Source of the DNA: Liolophura sinensis
Taxonomy: Eukaryota; Mollusca; Polyplacophora; Chitonida; Chitonidae
Reading direction: 5' to 3'
NCBI RefSeq assembly: GCF_032854445.1
Contig: NC_088301.1
Span: 20,949,808 to 21,013,807 of the forward strand
Length of the DNA stretch: 64,000 nucleotides
The translations under genes were made by a program, and so were the position numbers. Within the stretch, counting starts at the first letter, position 1; each line of letters opens with the position of its first letter. The notes below the pieces were generated by a model. The model was not told where the DNA came from. It saw nothing but the letters and a program-made list of their open reading frames with translations, and did no database searches. Below are positions 43,075 through 52,706 of the stretch, piece by piece.

Positions 43075-46000
43075 ATGTTACAGAGACCTGTTTCATCTAC
43101 CACCACCACCACCACCATCACCGACGACAACAAACCCAGCACGAGTCAAGCTCAAGTGAGTTTAGCGGGGGCTACCTCGCTGAAAGAAGAAAAGAAAAAA
43201 AAAAGTCCAACGAGCCAGTTCGAGCCCGACCCGGTACAGCCTCACGAGGCTGTCTTACCGAGCGGTGATAGTGACGTGCGGGAGTTGTACCAGCGGCATT
43301 GGCGATCGATCCGAACGCATTTCCATCGCCACAAACCAATTCAAGACTGTTATGATTACCGACTGAGTGATCTCGGTGCTATCCCAGCCTATGTAGACGA
43401 GATTTACGAAGACCAGCCGACCGCTTTCACTATCAATTACAGTTTTGGATATATCCTCCGCCACAAAGAGACGGGTCAGGTGCGGTATTATTACCCGAGC
43501 ACCAACAACACCCGAGTACTCGACGCACCGTACCGCGTGGCGAGTCGGGCTGACCTGCGAGGATTCCACACCCAGCATCTCCTCACCCAAGACCCGCTTA
43601 CCTGGGCCCAAAAACAACGCCCCAATACGAAATGGACCGTCGACCTCATCACCAACGTGTTGTTTTTCGTCCACAAACTCCCGCATCAGCCTATCGGTAA
43701 AGGTGGGGTGACGTTACCCTCTTACCTGAAAAAAAACAAGGGGCTACACACGTTGGTGGGTGGAAATAACGGTCCGTACAGGGACTATTTGTGTTTGTTT
43801 CGGTGTCTGGCCGTCCATCTAGACCAGGCCAACCCCAATAACTGCGACGCCCAGGCTGGGGTATATTACCGCAGGTATCTGGAGGAAATGGAGATGGAGC
43901 CGAGGTATTTCCGCGGATTACCGCTCAGTGCGCTGGACACGGTGGAAAGCCTGTTTCAAGTGAATATTCAAGTCTACCAGCACATCCCCATGGACAGGTC
44001 GTACTCAGCACAACTCATTCACCGCAGTGCCGAGCGCTATTCTCCCCCTACCCTGCGGTTAAACCTGTACCAGCGGCATTTCAGCTATATCAAAGACATG
44101 GGACGTTATGCTCGATCTTTCACCTGCCAGGTGTGCCAGAAGAGTTTACCGAAACTGTGGGAGTTACGACGGCACGGTCAAACGTGCACCGACGCCATTC
44201 GACGAAAGTACCCGGGGGGTGTCTTCCGCAATCAGCCCACCATTTTCGAAACGTTGGCGGACATGGGGATCGAACTCCAGGACGGTGACGACGACATCTT
44301 CCCGTACCGAGCGTGTTATGACTTTGAGGCGTACTTGGCTCCGGTGAACCCGGTGGACGATGCGGCGACTGCCTCGACGGAATGGACGGCCCAACACATC
44401 CCCATGAGTGTCAGCGTTAACTCTAATGTACCGGATTACGACCAGCCCGTGTGTTTCATCTCCACCGGTGATCCCCAGGCACTCGTCGAGGACATGATGG
44501 CTTACCTCAACACCATCAGCGAGATCAGTAGCGCCTATCTCCACGAGCGTTATGCTTACATCCTGGACGCCTTAGACGAGCGGATCGATCCCGACGAGAA
44601 GAAACCGTCTTACACGCGCCGAGTGCGAGACAGATTCTTGACCTATATGGACCAACTCCCCGCCCTCGGCTTTAACTCGGGTAACTATGACCTGAACTTA
44701 ATCAAACAACAGCTTTACCCCCACCTGGTCCAGAGCGGTGATTTGGAGTATGTGATTAAGCGGAACAATAATCACATGGCCCTCACCACACCGCAGCTGA
44801 AATTTCTGGACATTCGGAATTACCTGGCCCCGAATTACAGTTACGACAAGTGGGTGAAAGCTTACGACTGTCACGTGACCAAAGGGAAATTTTGTTACAG
44901 CTACATAGACTCCCTGACCCGGCTGGAGGAAACCACACTGCCACCGCAGCATGCTTTCGACAATGATCTCACCCACCAGCCGTGCACGGACGCGGAGTAC
45001 AAGACCTTACAGACGGTGTGGCGAGAGCACGGCATGCGGACCGTCAAAGACTTGCTGCGGTGGTATAATAACCTAGACGTCATTCCCTTCATGGAGGCTG
45101 CGGAGAAGATGTCGGTGTTCTACCGAACCATGCATGTGGATGTCTTCAAAGACTGCATCAGCATACCAGGGCTTACCCTCCGCTACTTATTCCATGATTT
45201 ACGCTCTGTGTTCACCCTCGTCGGTGAGAAAGACAAAGACATGCACGAGTGCCTCAAGAAAAACATCGTGGGTGGGCCGAGCATCATTTTCCACCGCTAC
45301 CACGAACGAGGCGTGACCCGTATACGGGGTGGAAAGCTGTGTCAGCGCATCGTGGGATTCGATGCCAACGCGCTGTACCTGTACTGCCTGGCCTCACCTA
45401 TGCCGGCAGGTCACTGCGTCCGTTGGCGCCGTCGGGACGGGGGAGAGAAGTTCGTTCCCTCCGGCACCCCCACCCGTCTGGCTGAAAAATGGCTGGACTG
45501 GAAGTCACAGCAGCTGGAGGTATCGATCCGTCACCGACTCAATCACACCGAGAAGCGGATCGGCGACCGACAACTCCCCGTAGACGGGTTCGCCTATATC
45601 GACGGACAGCCTACTGTGTTTCAATTCCACGGGTGTTATTTCCACTATCACGGCTGTCACCTGAATCACCCTCGCCCGGGAAAGGTGTGCTACAACGAGC
45701 GGCGGGGATTAAGCCCCCAGGACTTGCGGCGGGAGGTGGATGCGAACGACGCATACATTCGCTCCCAGGGGTATCCATTGGTGACGGTATGGGAGTGCGA
45801 GTTCCACCGCCAACGCACGACAAACCCAGCCTTACGGGACTTCCTTCAACAGTACGGTTTACCCCCGACACAGCGACAGCCCAAGACACAAGCTCAGCTC
45901 ATGGAGGCTGTCATTCAAGGTCAGTTGTTTGGATTTGTGGAATGTGACATCCACGTGCCGGACCACCTCAAAGCGGACTTTGCCGAATGCCCACCCATCT

Positions 46001-47044
46001 TTAAAAACACCGAGGTGAGTCGGGCTGATATAGGCCCCACCATGGCAGAGTTCGCGGCTGTGAATGACATCATGCCCACACCCAGGCGTATGCTGATCGG
46101 GAGCATGTTTGGTAAGCAAATTCTGCTAGCCACACCTCTGCTCCAGTGGTATCTCGGTCGAGGATTGGTCGTCACGCACGTCTACCAAGCGATGGAATAC
46201 ACACCGGAGCGAGCGTTCGAAGCCTTCGCAGACGCCGTCACCCAGGCTCGACGGGAGGGAGATGTCGACCCCACCAAAGCCCTGATCGGGGAGACGATGA
46301 AGCTGTTGGGGAATTCAGGTTATGGAAAAACCGTCACCAATCAAGACCGACACGTGGATGTCAAAATCTGTGATCTGGCAAAAACACGAAAATTACTGGC
46401 GAGTGTTCGGTGTCGAACCGTCGACCCCATCGACGAGACCACCTTTGAAGTGACGAGTAGCAAGAAGACCATTCGCTACAATCTCCCCTTGCAAATAGGG
46501 TGCATGGTCTACCAGTATGCCAAACTCCGCATGCTGGAATTTTATTACGATTTCATGGCTCGTTTTTTCGACAAGGCGGATTGGCAGTACTGTGAGATGG
46601 ACACAGACTGCGTACATGGCTTGGTCTGACCCAGACTGGGAATCCCTCGTCAAACCCGAGCTGCGAGTTGTGTACGAGACCGAGCGGGATGCGTGGTTAC
46701 CCCGTCGCGACCAACACGACCACGATAAGCGCACACCGGGGCTTTTCAAAGTCGAGTGGACCGGTGATGCCATCGTCAGTTTGTGTTCCAAGACTTATTA
46801 TTGTTACGGCGGGGCATCCAACACCAAAGACAAACTCTCCTGCAAAGGTGTGAGCGCACGAGGTGTGGACAAGGCCGTGTACCTCTCTGTGTTGCGCAAT
46901 CACCAAAGCGCGAGTGGTGTGAATCGGGGGATGCGGGGCAATACGATGTACTCGTATACCCAACACAAAGACGCATTCACATACTTTTACGGAAAGCGAA
47001 AAGTGCTCCCCGACGGGGTGAGCACCACCTATTTAGATCTGTAG
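43075..47044 (+). CDS. polB: Protein-primed family B DNA polymerase, frameshifted at motif C
   Basis: It replicates the element. The first frame gives 1184 residues (43075-46629) and the rest of the C terminus continues one frame over to TAG 47044. Visible parts: Ser/Thr-rich N terminus; a C2H2-like knuckle FTCQVCQKSLPKLWELRRH (about 347-365); exonuclease motif I CYDFEAYL (D416) and motif II GFNSGNYDLN (about 530); polymerase motif A GFDANALYLYCL (about 760); an inserted nuclease-like segment with VDGFAY, FQFHGCYFH and WECEF (about 835-910) as seen in many Polinton polymerases; motif B KLLGNSGYGK (about 1075); and motif C MDTD (about 1175). The frame breaks a few bases after that motif (about 46607-46612), so this copy is probably inactive unless the break is an assembly error. 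Confidence 0.9.
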
Positions 47045-47554
47045 AACGGTGCTATGGATACTCTACACACCCCACACCAGACACAGTCTTCCCATTTTTT
47101 TAATTGTACAATTTTTTTCATGTGTTTTATCATTCGCAGTGGTACGTATGTGAAAAAGTTAAAAACGCCTAGCGGGGGGCGGCGGGCCGGCAGCCGTAAT
47201 AGCCTGACACACTGACCCGACTTACCGTGCCTGCTACATCGTCATACATTGTTGCCGAGCGGCGCCTTGCCGGTATACGGCAGACGGCCTGGTAACAATG
47301 TATGACGCAACAATGTATGCAGATGTAGCAGGCGGTGACTGGGTCAGTGTGTCAGTGTGCTATAGCTGGCCTGCATGCTGTTGTGGTAGTCATCATAATA
47401 AAGAAAAAAGTCAAACCACCACGGTATGTGAGTCTCATAGTCTCTTTAAATTTTATTCCATACTGTATGGGGTAACAGGTCGAACAGGGAAAACAAGAAC
47501 GTGGAATGCATAACACATCGAACTGGAAAGAAAGAATGTTATTTGATGTATGTT
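47045..47554. other. Intergenic between convergent polymerase and protease
   Basis: A module ACCAGACACAGTCTTCCCAT + T-run + AATTGTAC (47075-47112) follows the polymerase stop and recurs inverted at 40365-40415. Two GTCAGTGTGTC motifs face each other at 47203-47219 (-) and 47336-47360 (+). TACAATTGTTGCC/GGTAACAATGTA-type inverted sequences lie near 47245-47310. Probably 3' ends of both transcripts. Confidence 0.4.
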
Positions 47555-48103
47555 TTACAGTCCATGGGTGTGGAAAAAAAACGAGGGATGAATCCCAAAC
47601 TGACGATCCACCCAATCGAACACCCGCAAGTCATTATCGTAGGTCGTGCACGCTGTGTCCAACGTGTGTACAATAGCATCCATGGGACGGCCTCGAGCTC
47701 GCTGGGTTAAGTAATACACACAATATTGACCGCACACGGTCGTGTCCAGACTCTGCAGCCGCCGATCGTTCCACGTCCAGTGGTGTGTTCCCCGGTTAAG
47801 CCAAGCGGTGATATCGGGGTAGAGGGGTGGGAGTCCGTAGGAATCAAAGTATTCGCCCAGGAGATGGGGTGGATTGGACCACTGGTCTATGAAGACGGCG
47901 ACCCAATGTCGTCCTGGGCGAAGGCACGTGTCTGTGTTAATGATGCAGGCCCAGGGAGTCCAGGGGATCCTAGGGGTGGGGCGTGAGGGGCTTGAGGGGA
48001 GTGAGGGGAGATGATCCCGAGGGTAGACCCCACCTCCTCCCCCCACCACACCCCGGGTAAACACGTCTGTTTGTAGCACACGTCGCAATTGTACCGTGTC
48101 CAT
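47555..48103 (-). CDS. Adenovirus-like cysteine protease (maturation protease)
   Basis: 182 residues from the ATG at 48103, close to the size of adenovirus maturation proteases. A Gly/Pro-rich segment at 21-50 is followed by the catalytic core: His66 in RHWVAVFID, acidic partner D87 in EYFDSYG, Gln126 and Cys128 in CGQYCVYYL. By homology it cleaves virion precursor proteins; Polinton proteases of this type belong to the Ulp1/adenain clan. It starts 25 bases after the capsid gene stop on the same strand. The ORF is complete, unlike the copy in Polinton A. Confidence 0.9.
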   Translation of the reverse strand: MDTVQLRRVLQTDVFTRGVVGGGGGVYPRDHLPSLPSSPSRPTPRIPWTPWACIINTDTCLRPGRHWVAVFIDQWSNPPHLLGEYFDSYGLPPLYPDITAWLNRGTHHWTWNDRRLQSLDTTVCGQYCVYYLTQRARGRPMDAIVHTLDTACTTYDNDLRVFDWVDRQFGIHPSFFFHTHGL

Positions 48104-48128
48104 GTTGTTGTTTGTTGTTTTGGGCTGT

Positions 48129-49439
48129 TCAACTGGCGAAGTCGCAGAGCACGTTTCGGCTTTGGTCTATTTCTATGATATTGCTGAATTCAGCGTAGCA
48201 CACCACGTTAATGGTTTCCGGCAGTGGTTTGGCAAACCGCATCTCCAGGCGCAAATCCCCTTTTTGTACCAGGTTCAGTTGGTGGTCATCGTGGAGGCTA
48301 GGGGTCAAGTCGAAACAAAACAGCGTGTGGCCTTCGGCGAATGTGGTGCGCTTGATATTGTTTCCCTCGTCGTGGAACGCTTTCCCCGTGTGGGTAAAGA
48401 GGTTCATGTACGTGCGGATGAAATTCTCGTTCTCAAAGTCGGGTGTCAGGGGCTTGGTTGGAATCTGACGACCGCCGACGTACAAGGCGACGAAGTTTGT
48501 GTAGTAGTGTCGGAAACGAAACGGGTTTTTAGTGTAGTCCCCGTCAAAAGCCTTGTTGCTCACACACCCCACCACTAAACGTGTCGGTATGCTGCCCAGA
48601 AATAGGTTTTGTTCATTGATGAGGGTGTGACCTCTGGGGACAGAGAAATACTTGGTCAGCACGCGGCGGATTGGGTACTTGGCAGGAGCTTTGGCCAAGG
48701 CTTTCAAATGCCCCAGTTGCACACCGCTGGTGATTTTCACTTTGCGCACAAAGATCAAGACCTCCTCCAAGCGAGTCTTGTAGCCGGGAGCGGCTTCATC
48801 GGACATCAAAGCAAACGAATCCTTAGCCGGGGTGAGACGGATGCGGACCGTGACGCTGTTGAGCAGGTGTCGGTGTTGCAGGAACATGTCACAATGCAGG
48901 CGACCCAGCATGTCAACCGACCGACTCTCAGCCGTGCACTCCAGCCGATCGACAAACCCATCGTTGGTGTCAGTCATCGTGTCAAACTTTCCTGGGGTGT
49001 CCGCATACCACAAGGCAGCAGACAGCTGGCTCTTTTTAGCCTCTTTACCGTAAGACAACAATGTCTCCAAGTAAGCCCGGTATGGGTACATGTTGGTGGA
49101 CGGCGTGATGAGTTTATCGTTCAGGGAGACGTCGACCTGTCGCCACATGGATTGTATCCACAGGTTAGTCGGAGCCACCTTCTTGTCAGCCGCCACAGCC
49201 GTCCCGTCCCCGTTGAGGATTTTTGCCTTCACGTACAGCATGGTGTTGGCCAAGTCCAAGTAAGTGTCTGCGTCAGCGTTGGTGATGACAAATTCTACAG
49301 GTCCCACATCACTCAGGCTGGCGATGGGGCTGTAAGCATCCCAGCGGCCTTCTCGAACGCTGGTGTCGGTCGGGGGTAAGGTCCACAAATCAAACTCACT
49401 GCTGACGGACGGGCAGCATTCGGGGTGGGGAAGAGCCAT
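48129..49439 (-). CDS. Major capsid protein (double jelly-roll type)
   Basis: 436 residues, complete, starting MALPHPECCPSVSSEFDLW. The sequence pattern (strand-rich, SVREGRWDAYSPIASLSD, VDVSLNDKLITPS, YPYRAYLETLLSYG, RLHCDMFLQ, VRIRLTPAKDSFAL) is that of the conserved Polinton capsid protein, annotated in many invertebrate genomes as a repetitive F54H12.2-like protein; structural modelling in the literature gives a double jelly-roll. It forms the hexon-like shell. It lies between protease and pVI-like genes in one co-directional block, 31 bases downstream of the latter. Confidence 0.9.
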   Translation of the reverse strand: MALPHPECCPSVSSEFDLWTLPPTDTSVREGRWDAYSPIASLSDVGPVEFVITNADADTYLDLANTMLYVKAKILNGDGTAVAADKKVAPTNLWIQSMWRQVDVSLNDKLITPSTNMYPYRAYLETLLSYGKEAKKSQLSAALWYADTPGKFDTMTDTNDGFVDRLECTAESRSVDMLGRLHCDMFLQHRHLLNSVTVRIRLTPAKDSFALMSDEAAPGYKTRLEEVLIFVRKVKITSGVQLGHLKALAKAPAKYPIRRVLTKYFSVPRGHTLINEQNLFLGSIPTRLVVGCVSNKAFDGDYTKNPFRFRHYYTNFVALYVGGRQIPTKPLTPDFENENFIRTYMNLFTHTGKAFHDEGNNIKRTTFAEGHTLFCFDLTPSLHDDHQLNLVQKGDLRLEMRFAKPLPETINVVCYAEFSNIIEIDQSRNVLCDFAS

Positions 49440-49470
49440 GGCTTGTGTATGTGCGCGTGCGCGTGTGTGT

Positions 49471-49935
49471 TTAACTGAAAATATCCGGTGGATTCAGGGC
49501 ATTCGATGTGGCTCGAGCTTTGATGTGTCTTCTTCTGGGCTTGACGGCACGTCTTATAAGTCCCACGTGTCGGTGACGAGTGGGCGTGACGCGCGGTGTC
49601 TTCTGTTTTATAGGCTCACCCAGTAACCGCTGTCGGGCGCAGCGACTAGCTTTGACCAGCAGCTGTTTTCCAGTCGCCAAACCGCGTCGTTTCAAAGCCT
49701 GTTGTGGTGACACGCCCCCACTCAGCACGTCCACCACGACTTGCAGTCCGGTTCGTAACGCCGTTTTGGCCAGTGCTTTCACAGCCGGCGAGGTTAACAA
49801 GTGTTGTGGGAGGGGTTTGCTGAGACCACCCCGCAAACCGTGACCGCGCTGGACAGCCACACTCCGAAACACAGGTAACCCACCTCCGCCAGCTTGTTTG
49901 GTGTAATAGTCGATGTAAGCCTGCTGTGATGCCAT
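49471..49935 (-). CDS. pVI/pX-like minor virion protein
   Basis: 154 residues. The N terminus MASQQAYIDYYTKQAGGGGLPVF is followed by QRGHGLRGGL, a possible protease-cleavage and amphipathic region, then a helical stretch (SPAVKALAKTALRTGLQVV) and a strongly basic C terminus (RQRLLGEPIKQK, RRRHIKAR). This layout is common in Polinton and adintovirus virion blocks and resembles adenovirus pVI/pX proteins; the exact equivalence is uncertain. Its ATG overlaps the preceding stop as TAATG, so translation may depend on reinitiation after the minor capsid gene. Confidence 0.65.
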   Translation of the reverse strand: MASQQAYIDYYTKQAGGGGLPVFRSVAVQRGHGLRGGLSKPLPQHLLTSPAVKALAKTALRTGLQVVVDVLSGGVSPQQALKRRGLATGKQLLVKASRCARQRLLGEPIKQKTPRVTPTRHRHVGLIRRAVKPRRRHIKARATSNALNPPDIFS

Positions 49936-50708
49936 TATTGCAAGGGTAAAGCACGCCGCTGTCGAAAGTGAAGTGTCACCACCACTTTACCGCGTTCAAA
50001 TGCGACGGATCGACCCGTGTCGTCCCTAATATCAATGTCCACCGTCGAGAAATGTTTGGACTGCACGGGGATGTATTCCACGTGTTGGAAAGTCTTGGAG
50101 ACGTGCTCCCCATACTGCCCTTCCGTGGTAACCGTCTGCAACAGCGGGGCCAACGTGTCCCCCACCACACGCGGTTCGATAATGTCTGTGTACACGTACA
50201 GCGTGGGTGTACTGATCGTTAAATCCTCGGCACCGACATACATGAGGTCCGCCGGTCCCATGAGCCATCCGTACGGTAAACTCATGAGTTGCATTAGCCG
50301 TGGGCTGAAACCAAGCCCCAGTGGTTTCTCAAACCGCACGCTGTATTTCCGCTGCATATCGTCGAACTCAAACGTTAAGTCCCCGGCGTGCTCCTGGAGA
50401 TCGCGGATCTCTGTCTCGCTTAACAATTTGGTCAATCCCCAGGCCAGGTCTTTGGGTGTCGGGTAGTAGCCGGCTGGTAATATGAGCTTATGCGTAGCGT
50501 GGTGCGAGTCCTTTGGGGAGTCTATGGTATACCACACTTCACCTGCCCGCACGTTAAACCAGGTCCGGGGATACTGTATTTCGACCAGCCCACATTCCCA
50601 GTCACCTGTCAAATGGATGGGGCGGGGTAATTGGGTGGTGAAACGCGTCAAGGTATTGTTGGGGAAGTAGTCCAGCGAGCTGTTACTGGGTAGCGTCACG
50701 TAAAACAT
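49935..50708 (-). CDS. Minor capsid (penton-like) protein
   Basis: 257 residues, complete, beginning MFYVTLPSNSSLDYFPNNTL, a hallmark of Polinton minor capsid proteins predicted to be single jelly-roll penton homologues. The strand-rich sequence continues with GDWECGLVEIQYPRTWFNV and ends at a stop shared with the next ATG (TAATG at about 49933-49937). It would form the capsid vertices. The ATG at 50708 is chosen because it is the conserved start in both elements. Confidence 0.85.
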   Translation of the reverse strand: MFYVTLPSNSSLDYFPNNTLTRFTTQLPRPIHLTGDWECGLVEIQYPRTWFNVRAGEVWYTIDSPKDSHHATHKLILPAGYYPTPKDLAWGLTKLLSETEIRDLQEHAGDLTFEFDDMQRKYSVRFEKPLGLGFSPRLMQLMSLPYGWLMGPADLMYVGAEDLTISTPTLYVYTDIIEPRVVGDTLAPLLQTVTTEGQYGEHVSKTFQHVEYIPVQSKHFSTVDIDIRDDTGRSVAFERGKVVVTLHFRQRRALPLQ

Positions 50709-50829
50709 GGTGTGGGTGAGATGATCTCCCTCAGGTGGACTGATCGTTTTGTCCTCTGGTGCCTGTATTTAATTAATAGGGACTCCACCTGAGCGGGCGT
50801 ATGATAGATGAAGCGGGTCGGAGTTCGGG

Positions 50830-51477
50830 TCACTGGCCTCGTCGCGTCTTCTTGGGTCGCTTTGGTGTGGTGTGTGTGGTGTGTGTGGTGTGTGTGGAAA
50901 TAGAGGCGGTAGTGGAGGGCCTGGTTTTTTTTTTATGTTGGCTGGTCGGGGTTCTGGCGATCGGGGGATTCCCCAGCTCGGTCGGGGGATTCCCCAGCTC
51001 GGCGGGTGTGCTCATTTTTTCCCGCACCCAAGCCCGGTAGTGATCCCGGGGTATTGAGCGCTCGTGTGAGGGGATAGGGGTGGTCGGGGTGGTAGGGATG
51101 GTAGGGGTGGTAGGCTGGAGGGTTTGGGTCGGGGTGTCTAGCATCGCCTTATCCGCCTCGCTCAAAAAACGACTGGCTGTGGATTTGGCCTGAGGTGGGA
51201 TCGAACTCGGTCGCTGCCCGATTTGGTATTGATCTTGAAACGTTCGGTATCGTTGAAGGGTGTGGTGATATCGCTGTATTTTCTCCTCGTCCGAGAGAGT
51301 CCTGTCGTGGAGGATCGAGGCCATCTCTTGATCGAGCGTGTTGAGGGCTTTCACCGTACTGGGGACGGGGTATGGGGAGCTGGGGTAGGCTGGGGGTTGG
51401 TGGGCTGGAGGTGAAGGTCGTGTGAGCGTCTCTAAGAGCCGTGGCTCGACCAAGGCCATTTTCTTGGCGTGCTGCAT
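50830..51477 (-). CDS. Conserved Polinton protein, C terminus shortened
   Basis: 215 residues. The helical N-terminal domain (MALVEPRLLETL, ALNTLDQEMASILHDRTLSDEEKIQRYHHTLQRYRTF) is followed by a Thr/Pro-rich linker and a Lys/Arg end. Relative to Polinton A, one base is missing near 50832 (RRGQ then stop), removing a basic tail with VES.LIKY that could still be read in the next frame down to about 50715. Its ATG overlaps the upstream core-like gene stop as TAATG. The helical block could be a virion scaffold or packaging factor; this is position-based inference only. Confidence 0.6.
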   Translation of the reverse strand: MQHAKKMALVEPRLLETLTRPSPPAHQPPAYPSSPYPVPSTVKALNTLDQEMASILHDRTLSDEEKIQRYHHTLQRYRTFQDQYQIGQRPSSIPPQAKSTASRFLSEADKAMLDTPTQTLQPTTPTIPTTPTTPIPSHERSIPRDHYRAWVREKMSTPAELGNPPTELGNPPIARTPTSQHKKKTRPSTTASISTHTTHTTHTTPKRPKKTRRGQ

Positions 51478-51863
51478 TACCTACCACCAGCTATAGCCTT
51501 ACTAGTGACACCCTTAACGACACCGCAGACAACACCCCCGAGAACGGCTGGTACAATGGCTTTGGCGAGGAGGGGAGCGAGTAGCAGTGGTAGGAATCCA
51601 CCACGTTGAACAATCCGTCCTTTCTTATGCAGGGGAACACTTTTCTTCACCAAAGTGCGAAGACCCGTCTTGTGTCGCTGTAACTTCACCTTCTGAGCCG
51701 GTGAGAGTGGGACGTTTCCATTTAACACATTCTTAGCACATTCACACAAGCACCGGAGTAATCCTGGATCGTTACCCCGCAGCACAGCCTGACGAATAGA
51801 GGGGGTGGCTCGCGCGAGTAGGGTTAATAAGGGACCGTAACGTTGGAGACGGTGTGACCTCAT
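51477..51863 (-). CDS. Core-like basic protein (pX-like)
   Basis: 128 residues from the ATG at 51863. An Arg/Leu-rich start is followed by CLCECAKNVLNGNVPLSPAQ, a basic helix KLQRHKTGLRTLVKK, RGGFLPLLLAPLLAKAI and a small-residue hydrophobic tail. Nearly identical to the A copy, with mostly conservative substitutions between them. Typical of the Polinton virion cluster; a DNA-condensing or membrane-active capsid role is inferred. Upstream (51890-51950) lie AATAAA-like and GTCAGTGTGTC motifs likely to hold its promoter. Confidence 0.7.
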   Translation of the reverse strand: MRSHRLQRYGPLLTLLARATPSIRQAVLRGNDPGLLRCLCECAKNVLNGNVPLSPAQKVKLQRHKTGLRTLVKKSVPLHKKGRIVQRGGFLPLLLAPLLAKAIVPAVLGGVVCGVVKGVTSKAIAGGR

Positions 51864-51886
51864 CACGGGTCGTCGTCGTGAGAGCA

Positions 51887-52080
51887 ACTGAGGTGATAGA
51901 CTGTGTGTTCAAAGTTTTATGATGACACACTGACACACTGACCTAGTCACCGCTCGCCGCAATAATACACTGTTTTACCAGTCCGTCAGCTGACACGTCA
52001 GCCAGCCCACCCACCAGCCTACCCACCAACCAGCCAGCCAAAACAAACTGATGTGGTAGATTGTAGGTTCAAAGTTGGTG
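51887..52080. promoter_or_regulatory. Intergenic repeats between ATPase and core-like gene
   Basis: On the minus strand it shows CTAGGTCAGTGTGTCAGTGTG (51923-51949), GGCTGG runs and two AACTTTGAACMYACARTCTA copies, the same arrangement as 18941-19194 in Polinton A. Conservation of order in both elements suggests a functional promoter/3'-end module. Confidence 0.4.
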
Positions 52081-52698
52081 TTATGACTTGGGGAGATAGG
52101 CGTGTTGAATCTCCCCGGGGAAAATGTGGGTGCGAAGTCGCAGGTGATCGGGTGTGGTTTGCTTGAAATCCACCAGCAAATACCCGTGAGGTTCAGCCGT
52201 GGCATCTTCAAAGGCCTCGCGCACGTACTGTGTCCGCCCTGGAGCCATTTGTTTAGCGATCGTGGTAATTTGGGATACATCTCGCGGGTTTTTGAACAGC
52301 ACCAAGTAGTGTGCGTTCAGACTGATGGTCCGATGGTCTTTGGTTTTGTTAAACAAATTCTGCACGATGTACACCACGCTGATATTGCGGTGGTGACTGC
52401 CTTTGGTGAAGAGTTTTGTCACGCGATCGTCGGCTTCAGCCATCAAATCATCCACGACGACTAACGTCCGCTCCCCCGGGTCGAAACTGGACGGGCTGGG
52501 CACACCTTCTTCAAATCGAACGTGAGGTAACGTGGTGTACAATGGCTGCCACTCCCCATAACACCAGACGATGCGTTGTGGGGGTGGATGAATGAGAGCT
52601 GGAGCGTGTTCCACTAACCGTTTCACAAACACAGACTTCCCAGATCCCGTCGGGCCGCTGACAATGCAGGTAAAGGGATGCTCCCATCGCGTGTCCAT
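52081..52698 (-). CDS. A32/FtsK-HerA-like genome-packaging ATPase
   Basis: 205 residues, complete. Walker A GPTGSGKS (15-22), Walker B LVVVDDLMAE (79-88) and a sensor-like YIVQNLF follow the order of viral packaging ATPases of the Polinton/adintovirus group. It would pump DNA into the capsid. It begins 8 bases after the stop of the membrane-protein gene. The A copy is frameshifted in its C-terminal third. Confidence 0.9.
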   Translation of the reverse strand: MDTRWEHPFTCIVSGPTGSGKSVFVKRLVEHAPALIHPPPQRIVWCYGEWQPLYTTLPHVRFEEGVPSPSSFDPGERTLVVVDDLMAEADDRVTKLFTKGSHHRNISVVYIVQNLFNKTKDHRTISLNAHYLVLFKNPRDVSQITTIAKQMAPGRTQYVREAFEDATAEPHGYLLVDFKQTTPDHLRLRTHIFPGEIQHAYLPKS

Positions 52699-52706
52699 GG
52701 GTAGAA

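Noticed and set aside
46530-46629. A separate small gene starting at ATG 46517
   Set aside because: The frame is the displaced C terminus of the polymerase; the first residues are out-of-frame translation before the break.
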